The notes: generated from the letters alone by a model not told the origin. A DNA stretch of 64,000 nucleotides from Nitrospiraceae bacterium (GCA_020632635.1 JACKFE010000003.1:186001-250000), one strand, 5' to 3'. Shown: positions 8,501-17,707, counted from the first letter of the stretch. Translations and numbers: made by a program.

Positions 8501-9856
8501 TTAAAACTTAGACGACAACATCATGGCATCCTGGTAGGCTTGCGGCACAGGGTGCGGATGCCTAAGCTGACCATTTCCCAGCACCACAAATTTTTCAAGG
8601 GTTAAATCCACCAATCCCAGGGGACCTCGGTGATGCACATGATGGCTATTACTGCCCATTTCAGGACCTAACCCAAATGCTTCGCATTCGTTCAGGCGCG
8701 TAGACGCATTGACAAGAACTCCACTCGAATCCACCTCGCGCACAAACTTCATGGCCAGATCATAATCCCTGGTGACAATTGAATCGGTATGACCAGGAGC
8801 ATGCTGGGCAATATGAGCTAATGCCTCCTGCGCGTCTTTTACCACTTTGATATTTAAGGTCAGGGATTGATATTTCGTACCAAAATCCGCCTCCGTAGCC
8901 GGCTGGATTCCCAAATGACCCGTCATCTCTTGCATGCCTAACATGGATACCGTAATAGGGCACCCCTTTAAAACTACCCGATATTCCTGTAATAGCCGGC
9001 GAATAAGACCAGGCAATAGATGCCGAGAAGCCCCCTGGTGCACCAATAAAGTATCCAAGGCATTACTCGCAGAAGGCTGCTGAACTTTTCCATTCACCAC
9101 GATCGTTTGAGCCAAAGGAAGATCGACATCATGATCGACATAAGTGTGGCACAAGCCACCATCATATCCAATCACCGGCATCTTGGCCTGATCGAGTATC
9201 CCTTTCCGTAACCCGGACTTTCCTCGAGGAATCACCGCATTGACGAATTGGGGATGCTTGACCAGTTCCATAGCGGCCTCGGGTGAAGGACGGTCCAAAA
9301 ACATCAACCCGCTAGGAGGCAAGCCGTGAGCCTCGGCTACATTTTTCAAATATCCTACAATTACGCCATTGGTTTTTAACCATTCAGACCCTCCACGAAA
9401 GACGCACACATTACTCGTTTTCACACACATGGCAAGCGAGTTAACCGTAACGAGAGGACCCATATCAGAAATAATGGCGAGCACGCCTAACGGCGAACGG
9501 ACTCGTTGAACTTGCATGCCATCAGGGGTCACCCAGCTTTGACTAGCCTCCCCAATCGGATCAGGAAGACTCGATAATTTGAGTAGACCCGTGGCCATCA
9601 ATTCAACGGTTTCCGCTGATATCCTAACCCTTTCAACCCATTCACGAGATGCCTGTTGATCCAGCTCTTTTGATATATTTTCCAGGTCCCGTTCATTCCC
9701 TTCCAAAATTTCCGAAGAGTGAGCCAATAATGTCTCAGCCATAGCCGCCAGAACCTGCTCCTTTTGGAAACTCGAAAGACAAGACATGACTCGCACAGCC
9801 CCTTTGGCCTCCTTTAAAAGTCCTTGGACAAACATTTTGACGGGAATCTCAACCAT
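8501..9856 (-). CDS. ProA-like gamma-glutamyl phosphate reductase paralogue lacking the catalytic Cys
   Basis: A 451-residue member of the aldehyde dehydrogenase superfamily closest to ProA, which makes glutamate-5-semialdehyde in proline synthesis. The N-terminal, cofactor-binding and C-terminal GPLGLV...VVLGNG landmarks align along the full length. ProA carries its nucleophilic Cys in an RPxxCN motif after VVNAK; here the equivalent run is VVNGKVQQPSASN, with Ser264 in place of Cys and Gln in place of Arg. The EFGLG segment has become AFGLG. The protein may be catalytically dead, regulatory or reassigned. A genuine proA elsewhere is expected. Start ATG 9856 has GAGGAG upstream. No proB is adjacent. 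Confidence 0.8.
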   Translation of the reverse strand: MVEIPVKMFVQGLLKEAKGAVRVMSCLSSFQKEQVLAAMAETLLAHSSEILEGNERDLENISKELDQQASREWVERVRISAETVELMATGLLKLSSLPDPIGEASQSWVTPDGMQVQRVRSPLGVLAIISDMGPLVTVNSLAMCVKTSNVCVFRGGSEWLKTNGVIVGYLKNVAEAHGLPPSGLMFLDRPSPEAAMELVKHPQFVNAVIPRGKSGLRKGILDQAKMPVIGYDGGLCHTYVDHDVDLPLAQTIVVNGKVQQPSASNALDTLLVHQGASRHLLPGLIRRLLQEYRVVLKGCPITVSMLGMQEMTGHLGIQPATEADFGTKYQSLTLNIKVVKDAQEALAHIAQHAPGHTDSIVTRDYDLAMKFVREVDSSGVLVNASTRLNECEAFGLGPEMGSNSHHVHHRGPLGLVDLTLEKFVVLGNGQLRHPHPVPQAYQDAMMLSSKF

Positions 9857-10255
9857 AACAGCTACTCCTCGAAAAATAATGATATGGAACGAAGGAAAAT
9901 GACTATAGCCATGGCTCTACGTGGAGTCAAAGAGAAACACGGACGACAACACACGTCCGTATAAATCGAGAACCGCCTTTTTGGAGGAGCCCACAATGGC
10001 AACTGCATTTTTAGGATATCTCAACTTGAACTATGACTGTATCTATGCTATGGTCGGTTGGTTTCAGGCAATTTATCAATCTTTATCCATTGCATGAATG
10101 TTCCAAATTCAGTCATAACCTGCCCGTTCAGACTTGCCCAAGGCATTGTCTCCCACCGGTCAAGCTTAAGTCCTGATTTTTCAGTGTTACAATATACGCG
10201 TTCAATTCTACACAACAAAAAATGAACATTTTGAAAGGGGGTGTGAAGGTCCGTC
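9857..10255. other. Divergent intergenic region before rpsB
   Basis: Contains a 7-bp hairpin (9939-9945 with 9954-9960), the small ORF at 9996-10097, and a possible rpsB -10 element TACAAT at 10188-10193 without a good -35. About 60 bases of AT-rich leader precede rpsB. Confidence 0.5.
9996..10097 (+). CDS. Candidate 33-residue hydrophobic small protein
   Basis: ATG 9996 is preceded at eight bases by GGAGGAG, one of the best ribosome sites in the window, and opens a 33-codon frame ending in TGA at 10095. The product is strongly hydrophobic with aromatic residues, one Cys and only one charged residue, as in small membrane peptides. It lies between the divergent ProA-like gene and rpsB. It may be a real small protein or an upstream leader peptide for rpsB. 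The call rests only on the ribosome site and composition. Confidence 0.35.
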   Translation: MATAFLGYLNLNYDCIYAMVGWFQAIYQSLSIA

Positions 10256-11026
10256 ATGGTCAACATTAAAACTTTACTGGAAGCTGGGGTACATTTTGGG
10301 CATCAAACCAATCGTTGGAACCCCAAAATGAAGCGGTACATTTTTGGCGAAAAAAACGGCATATATATCATTGACCTCCAAATCACACTTCAATGCTTTC
10401 AAAAGGCCTATGACTTTACCCGCGATGTAGTGGCTGAAGGAGAATCCGTCCTTTTTGTTGGCACAAAGCGGCAAGCCATGGATATTGTAGAGGAAGAAGC
10501 CAAGCGTTGTGGGATGTTTTTTGTGAATCAACGATGGTTGGGAGGGATGCTCACGAATTTCCAAACCCTTCGCCGAAGCATTAACCAGCTCAAAAAATTG
10601 GAAGCGGCGGAAACAGATGGCACTTACGAGCGCCTGAAGAAAAAAGAGATTGTGCTCATGAAAAAAGAGCAGGCCAAATTGGAAAAATATTTGAGCGGCA
10701 TTAAAGGAATGAATGCGATCCCTGGCTGCATTTATATCCTGGATACTCGCATCCAACATATCACCGTTAAAGAAGCCAACCGTCTCGGCATTCCGGTCAT
10801 CGCTTTGGTGGACACCAATTGCGATCCCGATGGCATTGACCTTCCGATTCCTGGCAATGATGATGCGATTCGTTCATTAAAACTGTTCACCTCGCAAATT
10901 GCCGATGCCTGCCTAGAAGGGATGGAACTTCGTAAAAAGCGACAAGGGACTGGGAATGGAGATGAGAAATCTTCTGAACTCCATGATATCCCCATGGCTA
11001 CTATGGGAGTGTCGGAAAACGCTTAG
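10256..11026 (+). CDS. rpsB: 30S ribosomal protein S2
   Basis: A 256-residue full-length S2, a structural protein of the small subunit that sits near the platform-head junction and helps recruit S1. The family opening LLEAGVHFGHQ, the WNPKM segment, the FVNQRWLGGMLTN block near residues 85-97 and the late DTNCDP run (about 178-183) are all clear. It heads the conserved rpsB-tsf-pyrH-frr order found across bacteria. The start ATG 10256 has GAAGG seven bases upstream. About 70 bases separate it from tsf. Confidence 0.97.
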   Translation: MVNIKTLLEAGVHFGHQTNRWNPKMKRYIFGEKNGIYIIDLQITLQCFQKAYDFTRDVVAEGESVLFVGTKRQAMDIVEEEAKRCGMFFVNQRWLGGMLTNFQTLRRSINQLKKLEAAETDGTYERLKKKEIVLMKKEQAKLEKYLSGIKGMNAIPGCIYILDTRIQHITVKEANRLGIPVIALVDTNCDPDGIDLPIPGNDDAIRSLKLFTSQIADACLEGMELRKKRQGTGNGDEKSSELHDIPMATMGVSENA

Positions 11027-11098
11027 GGCACCTTGCTCGAACGTCTCAGGATTCATTGTCAATTATTAACTAACCTGCTGGTGTAGGAGAGTACGTGT

Positions 11099-11695
11099 AT
11101 GTCTAGCTTGAGTGCCCTGGTCAAAGAACTTCGAGTCAAAACCGGGGCGGGAATTCTTGATTGTCAAAAAGCCCTCCAAGAAACACAAAATGATGTTGAA
11201 AAAGCCATTGACCTATTACGGCAAAAGGGGCTCGCTGCAGCCCAAAAGAAAGCCGGACGGGAAACCAAAGAAGGCCTAATTTCAGCCTATATCCATTCTG
11301 GCAGTAAAATCGGCGTTCTCTTGGAAATCAACTGCGAAACAGATTTCGTGGCTCGCAACGAAGAGTTTCAGGGTTTTGCAAAAGAAGTGGCTCTTCAAAT
11401 TGCAGCTTCTCAACCACAATTTGTCAAACGTGAAGATGTGCCAGCCGACCTTATCGAACGGGAAAAAAATGTATATCTCGGGCAGATGAAAGAATCCGGA
11501 AAGCCGGAGTCTGCCTGGGAGAAAATTATGGCTGGAAAATTAGAAAAGTTTTTTCAGGAACAGTGCCTGCTTGAACAAGCATTCATTAAAGATCCCAGCA
11601 TGACTATCCAGGATCTGATTTCTCAAAAAATTGCCAAGTTAGGAGAAAATATCTCCATCAGTCGGTTCACCCGCTATCAACTCGGCCAAGACTAA
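11099..11695 (+). CDS. tsf: Translation elongation factor Ts
   Basis: A 198-residue EF-Ts, the nucleotide exchange factor of EF-Tu. The N-terminal UBA-like segment LVKELRVKTGAGILDCQKAL and the TDFVARN core (residues about 81-87) that contacts EF-Tu are present. It is the short form without the second large core subdomain of the 280-residue enterobacterial type, as in several deep-branching phyla. A GTAGGAGAG-type ribosome site lies upstream. The stop codon overlaps the pyrH start (TAATG), indicating translational coupling. Confidence 0.96.
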   Translation: MSSLSALVKELRVKTGAGILDCQKALQETQNDVEKAIDLLRQKGLAAAQKKAGRETKEGLISAYIHSGSKIGVLLEINCETDFVARNEEFQGFAKEVALQIAASQPQFVKREDVPADLIEREKNVYLGQMKESGKPESAWEKIMAGKLEKFFQEQCLLEQAFIKDPSMTIQDLISQKIAKLGENISISRFTRYQLGQD

Positions 11696-12426
11696 TGTCC
11701 CTGAAATATCGCCGCATTCTCTTGAAAATCAGCGGGGAAATGTTGGCAGGGGACCAAGGTTATGGCATCCAGCCAGCCATCCTGACCAACCTTGCTCAAG
11801 AATTGGCAGAGATCATTCAGCTTCAGGTTGAAGTGGCCATCGTTATTGGTGGAGGAAATATTTTCCGTGGATTAGCCGCAAGTGCATCAGGAATGGAACG
11901 AGCTTCAGCCGACTATATGGGAATGCTGGCTACGATGCTCAATGCCCTAGCCCTGCAGAACGCCCTAGAAGGCCAAGGTATCCAAACCCGTGTCTTATCA
12001 GCCATTGAGATGCGCCAGTTGGCTGAAGGATATATTCGACGGCGGGCCATCCGCCATCTCGAAAAAAAACGAGTCGTCATCTTTGCGGCTGGAACGGGAA
12101 ACCCTTACTTTACCACTGATACCGCTGCGGCCCTTCGAGCCATGGAAATTGGAGCGCAGGTCATTATGAAAGGCACCAAAGTCGATGGGATTTATGATGC
12201 CGACCCTATGACTAATCCTTCGGCCAAACGTTTTACAGAACTCCCGTTTCTGTCCGTCCTCAATAAAAGCCTCAAGGTGATGGATGCCACGGCCATCACT
12301 CTATGCATGGATAACGATCTCCCTATCATCGTTTTTAATCTCACTGCTCGAGGTAATATTCAAAAAATTTTAGAGGGCGAACCGATTGGAACTCTTGTGT
12401 CCAAACATGTCACCGTCAAACCATGA
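11695..12426 (+). CDS. pyrH: UMP kinase
   Basis: A 243-residue member of the amino acid kinase family that phosphorylates UMP to UDP for RNA, DNA and sugar-nucleotide synthesis. Family landmarks are the N-terminal ILLKISGEML, the glycine-rich VIGGGNIFRG near residue 53-62, and the uridine-binding GTGNPYFTTDTAAALRA at about 142-158. The ATG shares one base with the tsf stop. Frr follows nine bases after the stop. Bacterial PyrH is typically hexameric and controlled by UTP and GTP; nothing here contradicts that. Confidence 0.96.
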   Translation: MSLKYRRILLKISGEMLAGDQGYGIQPAILTNLAQELAEIIQLQVEVAIVIGGGNIFRGLAASASGMERASADYMGMLATMLNALALQNALEGQGIQTRVLSAIEMRQLAEGYIRRRAIRHLEKKRVVIFAAGTGNPYFTTDTAAALRAMEIGAQVIMKGTKVDGIYDADPMTNPSAKRFTELPFLSVLNKSLKVMDATAITLCMDNDLPIIVFNLTARGNIQKILEGEPIGTLVSKHVTVKP

Positions 12427-12435
12427 GAGCCGGCC

Positions 12436-12993
12436 ATGAGCGATCCCAGCCTTGAAAAAGTTGAACACAAAATGGAAGGGGCAGTGGAGCATTTAAAAAG
12501 AGAGTTTCTCTCTCTTCGAACCGGACGGGCCTCGGTTAGTCTGTTGGATCACATCTCCGTCAGCTACTACGGTTCACCAACTCCATTAAAACAAATCGCA
12601 AATATTGCGACTCCTGAAAGCCGGCTGATTACCATTCAGCCATGGGACCCAACCCAAATTCGGGAAATTGAAAAAGCCATCATTGCTTCCGAGTTAGGAT
12701 TAACTCCGTCCAATGACGGAAAACTGATCCGGCTGCCAATTCCTCCACTCAGCGAAGAGCGCCGAAAAGATTTGGTGAAGCTGTGCAAAAAATATGGAGA
12801 AGAAAGCAAGGTACAAATTCGAGGATTCCGCCGTGACGGCAACGAGGATAATAAGAAACGTCAAAAAGATGCGACGATCACGGAGGATACCCTTCGGCGA
12901 CTAGAAGTGGAGATCCAAAAATTAACTGATAAATACGTTCACCTGATTGATGAACTCATCAAGAAAAAAGAGGAGGAAATCCTGGAAATTTGA
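12436..12993 (+). CDS. frr: Ribosome recycling factor
   Basis: A 185-residue protein of the expected family length. With EF-G it splits the post-termination ribosome. The opening helix, RTGRASVSLLD (about residues 29-39), the YYGSPTPLKQIANI strand region and the basic KKYGEESKVQIR helix are conserved. It sits in the standard position after pyrH. The alr gene begins 10 bases after the stop if its GTG start is right. Confidence 0.96.
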   Translation: MSDPSLEKVEHKMEGAVEHLKREFLSLRTGRASVSLLDHISVSYYGSPTPLKQIANIATPESRLITIQPWDPTQIREIEKAIIASELGLTPSNDGKLIRLPIPPLSEERRKDLVKLCKKYGEESKVQIRGFRRDGNEDNKKRQKDATITEDTLRRLEVEIQKLTDKYVHLIDELIKKKEEEILEI

Positions 12994-13003
12994 GGCACCC
13001 TAC

Positions 13004-14203
13004 GTGACAGATTATTCAGTCATCCCATCAGGACAGGCCTTCCGCCCCCACCTCTCTCCCATTTCGGTTGCTATAGATTTAAACGCCCTACGTCATAATT
13101 TCCAGACCATCCGAGCACGATTGTCTTCGCAAACCCGTATCTTGGCAATCATTAAGGCGGATGCCTATGGGCATGGTGCGCTTCAAGTTGCCGACACTCT
13201 ACAGAAAATGGGAGCCTTCGGCTTTGGAGTCGCATCTGTCCAAGAAGGAGTAACGCTTCGAGAAGGTGGCATCCAAAATCTTATTCTCGTTATGGGTCCC
13301 TTGCAACGCTCGCACTTGAAGGATTTAGTCGAGCACTCATTAACCCCGGTCATTTCCGACCCTTCTCTCTTAACCGAACTGATCCCCCTCATTTCCAGCG
13401 AGGCGGCTCCCTATTCGATCCATATCAAAGTGGATACCGGACTCCACCGTTTAGGAATGGATCCCGAACAGATCCTGAACATGTTTCAAGCCACCCAACA
13501 ACCACAGTCTCCCATCTCAATCACGGGACTAATGACACATTTTGCCGATGCAGATAATCCCGATGGAATTTTGACCCTTCACCAGTTGGAACGGTTCCAA
13601 TCTCTGATCAGCCAAATTCGATCAGCCGGCTTTGCACTACCCATTCTTCATGTGGCCAATAGCGCTGGCATCCTGTTTCACCAAGAGGCACATTTTGACA
13701 TGGTTAGGCCTGGCCTCATGTTGTATGGATACGCCCCCACTCACGCAGGGCAACCTCCCCTCATTCACCTCAAACCGGTTCTGGCGGCCAAAACCTATAT
13801 TGCCCACTTACGGACGCTTCAACCTGGAGAAATCGTCGGCTACAATGCCATGTTTCGAACCACACGCCCCTCAACGATTGCCGTCCTTCCTGTGGGATAT
13901 ACTCATGGCATTCCTCGAAAGTTAACTGGAGTCGGCCATGTCCTGATTCAGGGGAATCAGGCGCCAATCATCGGAAAAATCTGCATGGATATGATGATGG
14001 TGGACGTCACGGAAATTCCTCAAGCCAGGATCGGTCAGGAAGTACAATTATTAGGGACCCAGGGGTCTCGTACAATTTCCGCAGAAAATTATGCAGCCTG
14101 GCTCGAAACAATCCCCTATGAAGTTTTATGTGGGATTGGAGGAAAGGCCAGAAAAACGTATGGATCCGAAGACAATACTCCGTTAAATTTCTTCAAAGAA
14201 TGA
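13004..14203 (+). CDS. alr: Alanine racemase
   Basis: A PLP enzyme that interconverts L- and D-alanine for peptidoglycan. The PLP lysine lies in AIIKADAYGHG near residue 52 and the partner tyrosine region is VGYNAMF near residues 280-286, followed by VLPVGY. The C-terminal beta domain is complete. I place the start at GTG 13004 because GAGG lies eight bases upstream and this removes a basic stretch that overlaps frr; an ATG at 12947 gives 418 residues instead of 399. It extends the translation-factor operon, a coupling of protein synthesis and cell-wall genes. Confidence 0.92.
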   Translation: MTDYSVIPSGQAFRPHLSPISVAIDLNALRHNFQTIRARLSSQTRILAIIKADAYGHGALQVADTLQKMGAFGFGVASVQEGVTLREGGIQNLILVMGPLQRSHLKDLVEHSLTPVISDPSLLTELIPLISSEAAPYSIHIKVDTGLHRLGMDPEQILNMFQATQQPQSPISITGLMTHFADADNPDGILTLHQLERFQSLISQIRSAGFALPILHVANSAGILFHQEAHFDMVRPGLMLYGYAPTHAGQPPLIHLKPVLAAKTYIAHLRTLQPGEIVGYNAMFRTTRPSTIAVLPVGYTHGIPRKLTGVGHVLIQGNQAPIIGKICMDMMMVDVTEIPQARIGQEVQLLGTQGSRTISAENYAAWLETIPYEVLCGIGGKARKTYGSEDNTPLNFFKE

Positions 14204-14280
14204 AGTCTGGTGAAGAGCCTCGTAGGATGGAGCATCAAAAGACCTGCCTGAAACCTGAGCGGAAAGAAGGTAGAGTGGCC

Positions 14281-14589
14281 TCAGGTCTGCAATTTGCGCT
14301 TTAACCGTTTTTCGACACTGGCGACTTTCCCGGCAAGCCGTCCTTTATGGCCTCGTCGATAATCCACCTTAATAACACAGGAAATCCTGGGGCAATCTTT
14401 TTTCATCCGTTCGTAACACTTCTTAACGACCCCAAACACCTCATCCCACTCCCCTTCGAGAACTGTTCCCATGGGGTTTAACCGATACGCCACACCACTT
14501 TTCTCAATCACATCCAACGACCGTGCGACATATTTCCCGACGCTCTCTCCCTTGCCTAACGGAGACATACTGAATTCCAACAACACCAT
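14281..14589 (-). CDS. MTH1187/YqgV-type thiamine-binding family protein
   Basis: A 102-residue protein with the ferredoxin-like fold family once called DUF77. Its start (LEFSMSPLGKGESVGKYVA) and the NPMGTVLEGEWDEVF segment are characteristic. Members bind thiamine or related small molecules and form tetramers; the physiological role is unsettled. The start directly abuts the stop of the siroheme-synthase-like gene (14590), so they are probably one transcript. It is convergent with alr. Confidence 0.85.
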   Translation of the reverse strand: MVLLEFSMSPLGKGESVGKYVARSLDVIEKSGVAYRLNPMGTVLEGEWDEVFGVVKKCYERMKKDCPRISCVIKVDYRRGHKGRLAGKVASVEKRLKRKLQT

Positions 14590-15246
14590 TTACACACCTT
14601 CCTTTCCAACAGATTCCAATTGAGTCTCACCCGATAGCTTCCAGGAACTGGGATAGGTAATTTCGGCCGAAACTTTGAACCCCTCAACGGCTTCCAAGAG
14701 CCGTTCTCTCCGACGATGATCGCTCAATTCGGTCTTTTTCAATTCTTCTCGTAACGCCCCCAACCAATCCAGGAACTGCTCAAACTCCTCATCAAAAAGA
14801 CTTTCGAGATTTCGACGAAGCACTCCCGCTAAAGCAGGTGAAGCCCCACTGGTACTGATGGCAATCCGCAGAGCCCCCCGCTGCGCTAACGCCGGCATCA
14901 GAACACTGGAAAAATCAGGTCGATCGATTGACCACAGAAGAAATCGCTCGGTCTGCGCTAATTCGAATAAGGATTTGGCCAATCCTATGTCATCTTTTAA
15001 GACATTAAGAATGAGGGTGACCCCTTGGGTATCAGTGGAACGAAACGTTCTCCCACGATGAATAATCTTGGCCGAAGCGGTCAACTTACGTAGTTCCGTG
15101 TGAAGGGTGGGATGCACAACCGTCACTTTGGCTCCCGCGTCAAGCAAACGGGTCACCTTCTCCAATGCCTCATCATCTCCACCCAATACCAAACACGAGC
15201 GTCCCACCAAATCTAATGTCACTTGAAATCCCGAGTGATGACTCAT
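14590..15246 (-). CDS. Siroheme synthase-like protein (precorrin-2 dehydrogenase/ferrochelatase, Met8p type)
   Basis: A 218-residue protein resembling the N-terminal NAD-binding half of CysG or yeast Met8p. That family oxidises precorrin-2 to sirohydrochlorin and may insert iron to make siroheme for nitrite and sulfite reductases. The GGDDEALEKV nucleotide loop near residues 18-27 is GGD rather than the usual GGG. The SGASPALAGVLRRNLE segment near 128-143 is well preserved. The uroporphyrinogen methyltransferase half is absent, so a separate CobA would be needed. Siroheme synthesis fits a nitrite-metabolising organism. Next downstream gene abuts it. Confidence 0.8.
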   Translation of the reverse strand: MSHHSGFQVTLDLVGRSCLVLGGDDEALEKVTRLLDAGAKVTVVHPTLHTELRKLTASAKIIHRGRTFRSTDTQGVTLILNVLKDDIGLAKSLFELAQTERFLLWSIDRPDFSSVLMPALAQRGALRIAISTSGASPALAGVLRRNLESLFDEEFEQFLDWLGALREELKKTELSDHRRRERLLEAVEGFKVSAEITYPSSWKLSGETQLESVGKEGV

Positions 15247-15434
15247 AGTTCGTTCTCCTCCTTCAAACCACGTATCATACCCAACCCCATAAGACAGGGA
15301 AAGGGCAAAATCAAAGAAGACATCTTAACGGAACATTCGAGAATCTTTTTAGAGAAGAGAATCAGAAGATCGGAAAGAAAACATAGGAGGCAGGAAGAAC
15401 GCCATCGCTCAACGAGGGTTAAAAGGCGGGCGAA

Positions 15435-16334
15435 TTACTCTCTAGAGTGTTGAAGGCTATCCGAGCTACGGATACCTAATGATTCATAAATTTTGAGCGT
15501 TGCCTTGGAGCGATTCAACGTATAAAAATGAATCCCTCGCACCTTATGGTCAATCAAATCAATAACCTGTTCGGTGGCCCAATGAATTCCTACCTGCTCG
15601 GCAGAACCATCGGTTTCCGCCCGATCCATTGCCCGCAGCAATTTGGCCGGGATTCTGGCACCTAACGCTAATTCCGACATCCGCGCCATTCCTTTGCGAG
15701 AGGTGACCGGCATAATCCCTGCAATGATCGGCACCTTAATACCCACCACCTCACACCGTTCACAAAAATCAAAAAAATCCCGATTGTCAAAAAATAATTG
15801 GGTACAGATATAGTCAGCCCCAGCGTCCACTTTGCGCCTCAAATTGTCCATTTCCTCCAGTCGGTTCGGCGTTCCCGGGTGACCTTCAGGAAAACCCGCC
15901 ACCCCGATTCCCATTTCCGGAAATTGCTGTTTGATAAATTGCACAAGTTCCGCGGCAAACTGAAACCCATCTAATGGAATGTCCGGGATAGCCTGATCTT
16001 TAGGCGGATCACCGCGCAACGCCATAATATTATGAATGCCACTGGCTTGATATTTGGATAAAATATTGTGGAGTTCCCTCCGCCCAGACCCCACGCAGGT
16101 TAAATGCGAGACAATGGTCAGATCCGTCTCACGTTGTAACTTGACGACTAAATCATGTGTCCGCTCCCGCGTCGTCCCTCCGGCACCATAGGTCACGCTG
16201 ACATAGGCAGGTTTCAAGGGCATCAATGCAGAAATCGACTCAAACAGTTCCTCGGAAGCTTTTTGGGTTTTGGGAGGAAAGAACTCGAAACTGATGGCGG
16301 GATTATGAGCCGCCAAGACTTCTGAAATATGCAT
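15435..16334 (-). CDS. metF: 5,10-methylenetetrahydrofolate reductase
   Basis: A flavoprotein that reduces methylene-THF to methyl-THF for methionine synthesis. Landmarks: FEFFPPKT near residues 15-22, VSVTYGAGG at about 50-58, the HLTCVG strand and ALRGDPPKD near 110-118. Length of about 300 residues matches bacterial MetF. I prefer ATG 16334, which has AAGG seven bases upstream, over ATG 16340, where the site would be only one base away. The membrane protein gene upstream ends about 36 bases before the start. Confidence 0.93.
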   Translation of the reverse strand: MHISEVLAAHNPAISFEFFPPKTQKASEELFESISALMPLKPAYVSVTYGAGGTTRERTHDLVVKLQRETDLTIVSHLTCVGSGRRELHNILSKYQASGIHNIMALRGDPPKDQAIPDIPLDGFQFAAELVQFIKQQFPEMGIGVAGFPEGHPGTPNRLEEMDNLRRKVDAGADYICTQLFFDNRDFFDFCERCEVVGIKVPIIAGIMPVTSRKGMARMSELALGARIPAKLLRAMDRAETDGSAEQVGIHWATEQVIDLIDHKVRGIHFYTLNRSKATLKIYESLGIRSSDSLQHSRE

Positions 16335-16370
16335 ATCCATACCTTAATTTCCATTGAACGATTTGTCCAG

Positions 16371-17456
16371 TTATTCTGTCGGTTTTTCCCCGTGAAATAT
16401 CAAGGCGCTACTCAGAGCCTTGAGAAGAAAAGCCAGCAGTGCCACCAGGGGAAGGACACTCAACAACAAATGCCACACACTCAATGGGAACCAAATACCC
16501 TCGGTCTGCCAGGAAGCCACAGCAACCCCGAGGGTATCATAGCGAATAAACCCCATCAGAAAAATGGCACAGAGAATACTGGTCCATCCCCCCCAAACCA
16601 ACCCTTTCACCTGGGGAGCGATAAAGGCGGCATTGATGAGCACTAACCCCAACAGAGCAAGTAACAGACTGCTAAAAAAGATGAATGACCCCAATGTTAG
16701 ACCATTGAGAAAATGATTGCGTACGTCCTCACCTAACGCGACCATGAGCCACGACCCCACCACCACCTGCGGAACCACTCCGCCCAACACCCAGGCCATA
16801 CCAAATCGAACAACCTGAATACGGCATTCCTCTTCCTGCTGACGCCTTTTCAAATGCTCATTCCCTTCCTTCTTGCCCTTCGTCCAGGAGATAGCGCCCA
16901 GAAGGATGACGACCAACCCCCCGACCGCCAACGCCGATAGCAATACATGAATACCTTTAGAAAGCAACCTCGGCCAATCCCATGAAGAAACGCCTCCCCC
17001 AATTCCCGCGCTTCCTCCATACACCACCTCATCCCACTTCAATATCCAGAGGCTTAACGCCCCGAGAAACAGAATGCAACCCAACCACGGCCATCCTTGG
17101 AATGGCCGTTCCCCCAGAGCGGTGACCTGCTGTACCTTCCAGAGACAAAAAACTCCCCCGCCATAGCACATCACCTCTAACCATCCCAATAGTCCACCAT
17201 CCGATAAGAGGGATGAGTTGACGAAAAAGGGGAACCAGGACAAACAGAAGCCCAAAAGACCCGTAAAGCCAAACAAGTATAGAGCGAATTTTCCCGTTAA
17301 CTGGCTTAAGACTCTTTGTACCAAAGTATAGGGTGATTTTGGATTCCCCTTAGCCAACCAAGGGGAAACCAACAAAATCACCGACAACCCCGCTGGCACA
17401 AGGACCCGCCAGGGATCAAACACCATAAAAAAAAGGAAGAGGATATCTTTCATCAT
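16371..17456 (-). CDS. Multi-pass membrane protein of unknown function
   Basis: A 361-residue protein with about nine hydrophobic segments, at roughly residues 5-30, 58-78, 90-108, 122-140, 170-195, 220-240, 252-280, 288-305 and 322-350. A basic cytoplasmic loop lies near 195-215 (KGKKEGNEHLKRRQQ). Two His lie near or within membrane segments (about 172 and 243), which could suggest a heme or electron-transfer role as in cytochrome b-type proteins, but I see no paired heme motif. It precedes metF on the same strand with a 36-base gap. Function not assigned. Confidence 0.7.
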   Translation of the reverse strand: MMKDILFLFFMVFDPWRVLVPAGLSVILLVSPWLAKGNPKSPYTLVQRVLSQLTGKFALYLFGFTGLLGFCLSWFPFFVNSSLLSDGGLLGWLEVMCYGGGVFCLWKVQQVTALGERPFQGWPWLGCILFLGALSLWILKWDEVVYGGSAGIGGGVSSWDWPRLLSKGIHVLLSALAVGGLVVILLGAISWTKGKKEGNEHLKRRQQEEECRIQVVRFGMAWVLGGVVPQVVVGSWLMVALGEDVRNHFLNGLTLGSFIFFSSLLLALLGLVLINAAFIAPQVKGLVWGGWTSILCAIFLMGFIRYDTLGVAVASWQTEGIWFPLSVWHLLLSVLPLVALLAFLLKALSSALIFHGEKPTE

Positions 17457-17573
17457 ACTGTTGCATCATAATGAACCGACTCGCTGGGAGCCAATCAGAA
17501 CAAGAAAAAAATGGAGAAATTTAAAAAGAAAAAGCCCGGGTGGCACTACAAGGAAGTGGGCGGGATTACTCTG

Positions 17574-17707
17574 ATTGTGCTGCATAACAGCAATTGCATA
17601 ACTCCTCGTGCGATTTTGAACGGTGCGGTTTGTGCGAAAAGCTGACTTTTAGTCTTGTGAATCCTAGAAGCCGTTCAAGTGTATTGCCTCCTCGCAAGTT
17701 GGTTCTT
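17574..17707 (+). repeat. Dispersed ~134-bp repeat, copy 1
   Basis: This stretch matches the reverse complement of 42660-42795 at roughly 80 percent by eye, with two one-base gaps and an identical central core of more than 30 bases (from about 17610). Inside it TTGAACGG and CCGTTCAA can pair as a stem across about 45 bases. In this copy the frames differ from copy 2 by stops and a frameshift, so a shared protein is doubtful. Confidence 0.75.

Noticed and set aside
17574..17707. Possible integron attC site in the dispersed repeat
   Set aside because: The paired core-site motifs required for attC are not present at the ends and no integrase or cassette array is near.
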